Source of the DNA: Lytechinus pictus
Taxonomy: Eukaryota > Echinodermata > Echinoidea > Temnopleuroida > Toxopneustidae
Reading direction: 5' to 3'
Assembly (NCBI RefSeq): GCF_037042905.1
Contig: NW_026974141.1
Span: 2,488,001 to 2,552,000, forward strand
DNA: 64,000 nt
Part shown: positions 57,161 to 64,000 of the stretch, piece after piece
Layout: each line of letters opens with the position of its first letter
Numbering within the stretch: the stretch's first letter is position 1
Made by a program: the position numbers and the translations under genes
The notes under the pieces: model-generated
Databases searched by the model: none
Told to the model about the DNA's origin: nothing
The model's input: only the letters and a program-made list of their open reading frames with translations

Positions 57161-57771
57161 TTAAAGGACAAGTCCACTCCAACAAAAATTTGATTTGAAT
57201 AAAAAGAGAAAAATCCAACAAACATTACACTGAAAATTTCATCAAAATCGGATGTAAAATAAGAAAGTTATGACATTTTAAAGTTTCGCTAAATTTCACA
57301 AAACAGTTATATGCACATCCTGGTCTGTATGCAAATGAGGAGACTGATGACGTCATCCACTCACTATTTCTTTTGTATTTTATTATATGAAATATGAAAT
57401 ATTCTAATTTTCTCCTCATTGCCAAGTGAAACAACGATTAATTCCTCCCTGAACATGAGGAATTAGCATTGTTTAATACTATATGGTTCAGTCAAGTTGG
57501 TCCTTATTGTCAAATTCGTAAAAAATGAAATATTGTATAATTCAAACAATAAAAAACAAAAGAAATAGTGAGTGAAGGACATCATCGACTATCTCATTTG
57601 CATGTCACTCAGTTGTACATATCACTATTTTGTGAAAAATAATCAAAACTTTAAAATGTCATAACTTTCTTATTTTACATCCGATTTTGATGAAATTTTC
57701 AGTGTTGTGCTAGTTTGATTTTTCTCTATTTATTCAAATCAACATTTTTCTGGGGTGGACTTGGCCTTTAA
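57161..57771. mobile_element. TTAA-ended foldback, CAAGTCCACC family, copy 3
   Basis: TTAAAGGACAAGTCCACTCC and GGGGTGGACTTGGCCTTTAA, both with TTAA. Arms include CTGAAAATTTCATCAAAATCGG / CCGATTTTGATGAAATTTTCAG. The right end is 32 bp from the next exon, so the element supplies part of the intron's 3' end but not the pyrimidine tract. Confidence 0.92.
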
Positions 57772-57803
57772 ACACCGAATTCTTTCCCCTTCTTCCTGAA
57801 CAG

Positions 57804-58016
57804 AGTGCCTTTTCAGACATTGCCATCCTCTTCTCCGAGTTCTTTCGAGACCTGGACGTCGTTCCCACCGACGTCCTGGCGGGTCTTATGCTCCTCAGGG
57901 AAGAGCAGAAGCAACGGAGAAGAGCCATAGAGAACTCGCCTCAGAACAGTGTCTTCAAGTTCTTGTCAGGTGTTGCTGTAACACCTGAGACCAAGTTCCT
58001 GGACTTCCATAAATCT
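57804..58016 (+). CDS. DAGLA: DAGL-alpha-like gene, exon encoding the most conserved N-terminal part of the cytoplasmic domain
   Basis: This 213-bp exon is exactly 71 codons, phase 0 on both sides, with acceptor TTCCTGAACAG and donor TCT|GTATGT. It encodes SAFSDIAILFSEFFRDLDVV followed by PTDVLAGLMLLREEQKQRRR, clearly the block that reads AYSEIAYLFAEFFRDLDIVP in vertebrate DAGL-alpha; EFFRDLD is a strong family signature. The second half (FKFLSGVAVTPETKFLDFHKS) matches the FLSGMPVTRNTKYLDL region. Codon use is GC-richer than the flanking intron. A TTAA-ended foldback transposon ends at about 57771, only 32 bp before the exon, so the pyrimidine tract sits in the narrow gap between them. A reverse-strand ORF here is a shadow. 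Confidence 0.93.
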
Positions 58017-58309
58017 GTATGTTTAATCCCTTGTCTCTCTTTCACAAACCTTATGATCAATGGCAAATTCTAAAAATCTATCCCTCAGCCAATTAAATGC
58101 CACAATTTTACTATATTGCTTCTTGTAGTATCTTGCAACAGGCATTTGATAATAAGTGGAATGAACGGTATGTAGGACTCCACTCATGACAATCATTTAT
58201 TTTCCTAGTGTAGTTTGATTACCTCATAAAGTTTGTATTAAACTACCAATTTGAAATTGTTGATTAATCTTTATTTTGTAAAACTCGACATACAGGTCCT
58301 GAATGGTGG

Positions 58310-61300
58310 ATTGCCCTCATTGACAGGGGGTTTTCATAGTAGAGCGGTACTTTTACTTCTGGACTAGTAGTCCTATTAAATGGGCAGATGGTCATTTTAG
58401 GATGGTCCCAATAGAAGGGTGGGAATGATCCTTATGGACAGGTTGTCTTAGTCATTGGACGGTTCCTTATTGGCAAATGGTTTTTATAGAATGGTAGTCT
58501 TCCCGGAAGGTTGGTCCTTACTGATGGAGGGTTGTCTCATTAGTACATGGGCAACTCCTTATTGCAAATGATCCTTATAGAAGGATGGCCCTTATTGATG
58601 GTGGGTATGGGTCCTTATAGACTGGTTGCCAAGATGGGTGGTTCCTTATTGGCCACTGGTCCTTGTAGAAGGGTAGCCCTTATTGATGGGTGGTATGGGT
58701 CCTTATAGACTGGTTGTCAAGATGGGTGGTTTCTTATTGGCCACTGGTCCTTGTAGAAGGGTAGCCCTTATTGATGGGTGGTATGGGTCTTTGTAGACCG
58801 GTTGTCAAGATTGGTGGTTCCTTATTGGCCACTGGTCCTTGTAGAAGGGTAGCCCTTATTGATGGGTGGTATGGGTCCTTGTAGACCGGTTGCCAAGATG
58901 GGTGGTTCCGTATTGGGAAATGGTCCTTGTAGAAGGGTAGCCCTTATTGATGGGTGGTATGGGTCCTTGTAGACTGGTTGCCAAGATGGGTGGATCCTTA
59001 TTGGCAAATGGTCCTTGTAGAAGGGTAGCCCTTATTGATGGGTGGTATGGGTCCTTGTAGACCAGTTGTCAAGATGGGTTATTCCTTATTGGCAAATGGT
59101 CCTAGTTGAAGGGTGGCCCTTATTGATGGGTGGTATGGGTCCTTGTAGACTGGTTGTCAAGATGGGTTGTTCCTTATTGGGAAATGGTCCTAGTTGAAGG
59201 GTGGCCCTTATTGATGGGTGGTATGGGTCCTTGTAGACCGGTTGTCAAGATGGGTTATTCCTTATTGGGCAATGGTCCTTGTAGAAGGGTAGCCCTTATT
59301 GATGGGTGGTATGGGTCCTTATAGACTGGTTGTCAAGATGGGTGGTTCCTTATTGGGCAATGGTCCTTGTAGAAGGGTAGCCCTTATTGATGGGTGGTAT
59401 GGGTCCTTGTAGACTGGTTGTCAAGATGGGTTGTTCCTTATTGGCCAATGGTCATTGTAGAAGGGTAGCCCTTATTGATGGGTGGTATGGGTCCTTATAG
59501 ACTGGTTGTCAAGATGGGTTGTTCCTTATTGGGCAATGGTCCTTGTAGAAGGGTAGCCCTTATTGATGGGTGGTATTGGTCCTTGTAGACCGGTTGCCAA
59601 GATGGGTTGTTCCTTATTGGGCAATGGTCCTTTTAGAAGGGTAGCCCTTATTGATGGGTGGTATGGGTCCTTGTAGACTGGTTGTCAAGATGGGTGGTTC
59701 CTTATTGGGCAATGGTCCTTGTAGAAGGGTAGCCCTTATTGATGGGTGGTATGGGTCCTTGTAGACTGGTTGTCAAGATGGGTGGTTCCTTATTGGCCAC
59801 TGGTCCTTGTAGAAGGGTGGCCCTTATTGATGGGTGGTATGGGTCCTTGTAGACCGGTTGTCAAGATGGGTGGTTCCTTATTGGGAAATGGTCCTTGTAG
59901 AAGGGTAGCCCTTATTGATGGGTGGTATGGGTCGTTGTAGACCGGTTGCCAAGACGGGTGGTTCCTTATTGGGCAATGGTCCTTGTAGAAGGGTAGCCCT
60001 TATTGATGGGTGGTATGGGTTCTTGTAGACCGGTTGTCAAGATGGGTTGTTCCTTATTGGGCAATGGTCCTTGTAGAAGGGTGATGGGTGGTATGGGTTC
60101 TTGTAGACCGGTTGTCAAGATGGGTGGTTCCTTATTGGGCAATGGTCCTTGTAGAAGGGTAGCCCTTATTGATGGTGGGTATGGGTCCCTGTAGACTGGT
60201 TGTCAAGATGGGTTATTCCTTATTGGGCAACGGTCCTTGTAGAAGGGTAGCCCTTATTGATGGGTGGTATGGGTCCTTGTAGACCGGTTGTCAAGATTGG
60301 TGGTTCCTTATTGGGCAATAGTCCTTGTAGAAGGGTAGCCCTTATTGATGGGTGGTATGGGTACTTGTAGACTGGTTGTCAAGATGGGTTATTCCTTATT
60401 GGCCACTGGTCCTTGTAGAAGGGTAGCCCTTATTGATGGGTGGTATGGGTCCTTGTAGACTGGTTGTCAAGATGGGTGGTTCCTTATTGGCCACTGGTCC
60501 TTGTAGAAGGATGTCCCTTATTGATGTGTGGTATGGATCCTTATAGACCAGTTGTCAAGATGAGTCATTCCTTATTGGGCAATGGTCCTTGTAGAAGGGT
60601 TGCCCTTATTGATGGGTGGCATGAGTCCTTGAAGACCGGTTGTCAAGATGGGTGGTTCCTTATTGGGCAATGGTCCTTGTAGAAGGGTAGCCCTTATTGA
60701 TGGGTGGTATGGGTCCTTGTAGACCGGTTGTCAAGATGGGTGGTTCCTTATTGGGCAATGGTCCTTGTAGAAGGGTAGCCCTTATTGATGGGTGGTATTG
60801 GTCCTTGTAGACTGGTTGTCAAGATGGGTGGTTCCTTATTGGCCACTGGTCCTTGTAGAAGGGTGGCCCTTATTGATGGGTGGTATGGGTCCTTGTAGAC
60901 CGGTTGTCAAGATGGGTGGTTCCTTATTGGGCAATGTTCCTTGTAGAAGGGTAGCCCTTATTGATGGGTGGTATGGGTCCTTGTAGACCGGTTGTCAAGA
61001 TGGGTTGTTCTTTATTGGGCAATGGTCCTTGTAGAAGGGTGGCCCTTATTGATGGGTGGTATGGGTCCTTGTAGACCGGTTGTCAAGATGGGTGGTTCCT
61101 TATTGGGCAATGGTCCTTGTAGAAGGGTAGCCCTTATTGATGGGTGGTATGGGTCCTTGTAGACCGGTTGTCAAGATGGGTTGTTCCTTATTGGGCTATG
61201 GTCCTTGTAGAAGGGTAGCCCTTATTGATGGGCGGTATGAGTCCTTGTAGACTGGTTGTCAAGATTGGTGGTTCCTTATTGGGCTATAGTCCTTGTAAAA

Positions 61301-61845
61301 GGGTAGCCCTTATTGATGGGTGGTTTGGGTCGTTGTAGACTGGTTGCCAAGATGGGTGGTTCCTTATTGGGCAATGGTCCTTATAGAAGGATAGCCCTTA
61401 TTGATGGGTGGTATGGGTCCTTGTAGACCGGTTGTCAAGATGGGTGGTTCCTTATTGGGCAATGGTCCTTGTAGAAGGATAGCCCTTATTGATGGGTGGT
61501 ATGGGTCCTTGTAGACCGGTTGCCAAGATGGGTGGTTCCTTATTGGGCAATGGTCCTTGTAGAAGGGTAGCCCTTATTGATGGGTGGTATGGGTCCTTGT
61601 AGACCGGTTGCCAAGATGGGTGGTTCCTTATTGGCCACTGGTCCTTGTAGAAGGGTAGCCCTTATTGATGGGTGGTATGGGTCCTTGTAGACTGGTTGTC
61701 AAGATGGGTGGTTCCTTATTGGCCACTGGTCCTTGTAGAAGGGTGTCTCTTATTGATGTGTGGTATGGATCCTTATAGACCAGTTGTCAAGATGAGTCGT
61801 TCCTTATTGGCAAATGGTCCTAGTTGAAGGGTGGTCTTAAGAGAT
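58310..61845. repeat. 88-bp minisatellite, about 37 good units plus degenerate left-edge units
   Basis: Consensus features per unit: GATGGGTGGTATGGGTCCTTG, TAGACYGGTTGTCAAGATGG, GTGGTTCCTTATTGGGCAAT, GGTCCTTGTAGAAGGGTAGC, CCTTATT. Good units run from about 58560; 58310-58560 holds about three degraded ones. Phase is exact: from 58597 to 60523 is 22 units once a 10-bp deletion in one unit (near 60081) is allowed for, and 60523 to 61755 is 14 units. Since 88 is not a multiple of 3, the ~64-residue ORFs repeat every two or three units and are not genes. Confidence 0.97.
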
Positions 61846-62009
61846 GGCTGTTAATGTTCCCGTTGTCTGAGAAGGAGGATGTGGATAGTCTTTGGAGAAA
61901 GTTGCTGTTATAAATGGGTGGCCCTTTCATGAATACCTACCCTTTTTGACAGCTGATCGATAGAAGCATATTTGAATTCATTTTTCTTTCTACCTTGTTG
62001 ATACTTTAG

Positions 62010-62134
62010 GAGGACATGGATCTGTTTGAAGAGCTTCATTATTATTTCAAGTTTGCTGCTGCGTCCTATGGTTGGAAGGGCTATGTGATGGTCTACGGTG
62101 CTGAAGGATGCTGTACAATGACCAGAGAATGCAG
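62010..62134 (+). CDS. DAGLA: DAGL-alpha-like gene, exon with the HYYFKFAAASYGW motif
   Basis: This 125-bp exon has a TACTTTAG acceptor, phase 0 entry, and a GCAG|GTAAGT donor leaving in phase 2. It encodes EDMDLFEELHYYFKFAAASY then GWKGYVMVYGAEGCCTMTREC. It corresponds to the CYYMLFALAAYGWPMYLM region of DAGL-alpha and the HHYMQFAAAAYGWPLYIY region of DAGL-beta, at the start of the lipase fold. It lies about 170 bp after the 88-bp minisatellite array and about 30 bp before a SINE. Confidence 0.92.
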
Positions 62135-62165
62135 GTAAGTCTTACCATCAGCTCTTTGGCCCAAA

Positions 62166-62477
62166 TGGAGCGTTGTGGCCCAGTGGATAAGTCTGCGGAC
62201 TTTGAAACAGACGGTCGTGGGTTCAAATCCCAGCCATGGCGTAGTTTCCTTCCGTAAGTAATTCATCCACATTGTGCTGCACTCAACCCAGGTGAGGTGA
62301 ATGGGTACCTGGCAGGAATTTATTCCTTGAAATGTGTGTGCGCTGCAATCTTAGTAATTATGGCTGTCAAGCTACAGCTGGGGTAATAATATCCAAGTCC
62401 TTTTGAAGCGCATAGAGACATAATTCATAATGTGATATGCCCTATACAAGAACTGAATATTATTATTATCATTATTC
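62166..62477 (+). mobile_element. tRNA-derived SINE, first body type
   Basis: GTTGTGGCCCAGTGGATAAG (A box), GGGTTCAAATCCC (B box, one change), GTGCTGCACTCAACCCAGGT, AATGGGTACCTGGCAGG, TCAAGCTACAGCTGGGGTAA, tail TATTATTATC. Begins about 30 bp after an exon donor. Confidence 0.9.
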
Positions 62478-63211
62478 ATAAAGGTGGCTTTAAATTTTTA
62501 GTTTGAAACCATGGATTCTGCAGATTTCTTACATTGATTACACTTAATTTGATGCGTATATTGAGAGAGTATCCATTGATGAATGCACACTTTTTTCTTT
62601 ACACATATTCTTTAGTCAGTCCGGCATGGGTGTTCAAATTCTTCCCAAAACCCCTCTTTATTTCTTTTATCTTGCCTGGTGTTACATACTTGTTAATAAT
62701 GTTTGTTGAATGTGTTTTATTTGAATTTCAATAATGTGTAATTTTATATACCGGCATGTGCAATACTCTCTCAATGTTTTTTTCCGTGAGGGCTTTGCAT
62801 GCCTCTGGGCAATAGTACTGAATTTTACTTTTGCGAGCCCTGGCCCATGGAAAACACATTTTCTTACTCTTTTCTTCTTTTCTTTCGTTTCTACTTATCC
62901 ATATTATTTTTGTAATTACAATGTACAATTTTTGTATGTTTTTTATGGCCAAATTAATAATAATAATACTAATAATTTCATCAAAGTGCACTAAATTGAG
63001 TCTTGTTACTAGGGTTTCAGCAGTAATGATCCCATCTTTTTAATTAATGAGTCAACTGTTCGTGTTAATTAATATGCATAAATATAATACATGATTATGA
63101 TATATTTTTGGTCTGGCAGCGGCGGTGGCATAAATGTTGACTGTGAGAATTAATCAACTGTTACTGTGATATTTCATTCAACCAGCTTGTTCTTATCCTT
63201 TCGTTCCTCAG
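62478..63211. other. Intron, no supported feature
   Basis: AT-rich; overlapping ORFs on both strands at 62728-63043 are chance frames in T-rich DNA. Confidence 0.5.
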
Positions 63212-63758
63212 ATGCTGTTGTTTTAAAAGAAGACGTCACTACCACCTAGACGAGACGTCCGACCCGGATGCCGACAACTGCTGCATGTGCAACTTTGCCG
63301 CCCTGAAGAAGATGTCCGGCCTGAGCAACAATGACATCATCTACGCAACATTCCATGTCTCGGTCAGTAGCAATAAAGAGGACTCCTCTGTCACCGAAAG
63401 CTATGGGTTAGATACCGAGGGCTTGGTCCTGGTTGGGCGGACCAACGAAAAGGGGGGCTTGAAGAGGGACGTTCCAAATTCCAGGGGTGACAAAACCCCA
63501 CTTGATGCTGAGACCCCGGAATCAGGCATCTGCCTCACGACGAGCCTCTCATTCCAAGAGGAGATGGATGACCGCATGATGACCTTTGACGCGGGGTCGT
63601 TGGGGTCTTCCGATGTCTTTGATGATGGTTTATTGTCTTGTGGTGGTCGTTTTTGTTCTTGCTTGCCTCCCTCTCTTTCCCCTTGCAGCCAAGCTTGTTG
63701 TGATTCTGATGTTTTATCAGCTGGGAGTGTATCAAGCCTGTCACAGTCAGAAAACCTG
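63212..63758 (+). CDS. DAGLA: DAGL-alpha-like gene, exon with Cys-rich segment and a long Ser-rich extension
   Basis: The acceptor is TTCCTCAG; the first base completes an Arg codon. The first 50 codons are conserved: a Cys/Arg cluster (RCCCFKRRRHYHLDE), then DNCCMCNFAALKKMSGLSNN and DIIYATFHVSV, matching DNCCGCNAIAIRRHF...VDIVYTSCHDAV of DAGL-alpha. In vertebrates the next residues are YETPF and the catalytic beta sheet. Here the frame instead stays open through about 132 more codons of Ser-, Asp- and Glu-rich sequence with protein-like composition, to a possible donor CTG|GTATGC at 63759. A shorter alternative ends at 63362 (TCG|GTCAGT, phase 0). The two may be alternative donors. The frame has no stop before the window edge, but beyond 63759 it is T/C-rich and intron-like. 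The catalytic Ser, Asp and His lie outside the window. Confidence 0.8.
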
Positions 63759-64000
63759 GTATGCTATTTTATTATTTTTTTTCTCTCTTCCTCCAATCTT
63801 TATTTTCATTTTGTAGTCTCATTTTTTGCCTTTCAGTTTTGTTGCATGGCATGCTTGCAAGTTTTGAGTCTTGTTGCCCTTCTGTCACAAATGTTTCTTA
63901 GAAATCCCCTTCTCTCCCCCCTTCTCCCTGCCCACTTCAAGCCCTGGGTCTCCTTGCCCTCTCCTCCCCTTGCCCTCCCCTCCCCTTGCCTCCCCCTCCT
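63759..64000. other. Probable intron start, pyrimidine-rich
   Basis: After GTATGC the sequence turns T/C-rich (TTTTTTCTCTCTTCC, then CTCCCCTTGCCCTCCCC). The exon frame remains open to the edge, but only because T/C-rich DNA has few stops. Confidence 0.55.

Noticed and set aside
57734..57928. Reverse-strand ORF overlapping the EFFRDLD exon
   Set aside because: Shadow of the true plus-strand exon; no splice or domain support.
58822..61162. Recurring ~64-codon ORFs with WLSRWVVPYW-type sequence
   Set aside because: They recur because of the 88-bp tandem unit; each ends at the same in-repeat stop and the period is not a multiple of three.
63586..63816. 76-codon ORF in a different plus-strand frame
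   Set aside because: It overlaps the DAGL exon out of frame and crosses its donor; its hydrophobic sequence comes from T-rich intronic DNA.

Overview
This looks like nuclear DNA of an animal, most likely a marine invertebrate deuterostome and plausibly a sea urchin. That placement is an inference from AT-rich DNA, long introns with canonical splice sites, many tRNA-derived SINEs with TATTATTATT-like tails, and dozens of short inverted-repeat (MITE-like) elements. Nothing in it looks bacterial or organellar. I found no rRNA gene, CRISPR array, intact transposase, or second convincing protein gene.

One gene can be supported. Seven plus-strand exons (21003-21211, 35053-35154, 40764-40926, 55826-55910, 57804-58016, 62010-62134, 63212-63758) join in consistent phase. 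They encode most of the membrane domain and the start of the catalytic domain of an sn-1-specific diacylglycerol lipase, closer to the alpha (DAGLA) than the beta type. The first coding exon was not found. The exons for the Ser-Asp-His catalytic core lie beyond the right edge. The last exon appears to run past the conserved sequence into a serine-rich and acidic insertion of about 132 codons that I do not know from vertebrate DAGL proteins.

Layout. 1-21002 is upstream or intronic DNA rich in MITEs, SINEs and tandem repeats, ending in an 850-bp ATG/GAT triplet array just before the first recognised exon. 21212-35052 is a large intron with a pyrimidine tract, a tandem-cored element carrying perfect DR1 nuclear-receptor-type sites, an unusual cluster of twelve TCCCGTACGACACA-like sites, a 300-bp CTTT microsatellite, a TTAA-ended foldback and a modular foldback. 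35155-40763 holds more foldbacks, the second modular foldback and a seven-copy degenerate array. 40927-55825 is a 14.9-kb intron containing three ~750-bp tandem units, each invaded by a different element. 55911-62009 carries a foldback ending 32 bp before an exon and a 3.3-kb minisatellite with an exact 88-bp period and a 14-unit repeat of variant order. The last introns and exon follow.

The exons work together as one transcript. The rest is mobile and satellite DNA, some of it dense with regulatory-looking motifs. Exon boundaries were placed by eye from homology, phase and GT/AG sites and are not backed by transcript data. Family names for repeats rest on termini and target-site duplications only.
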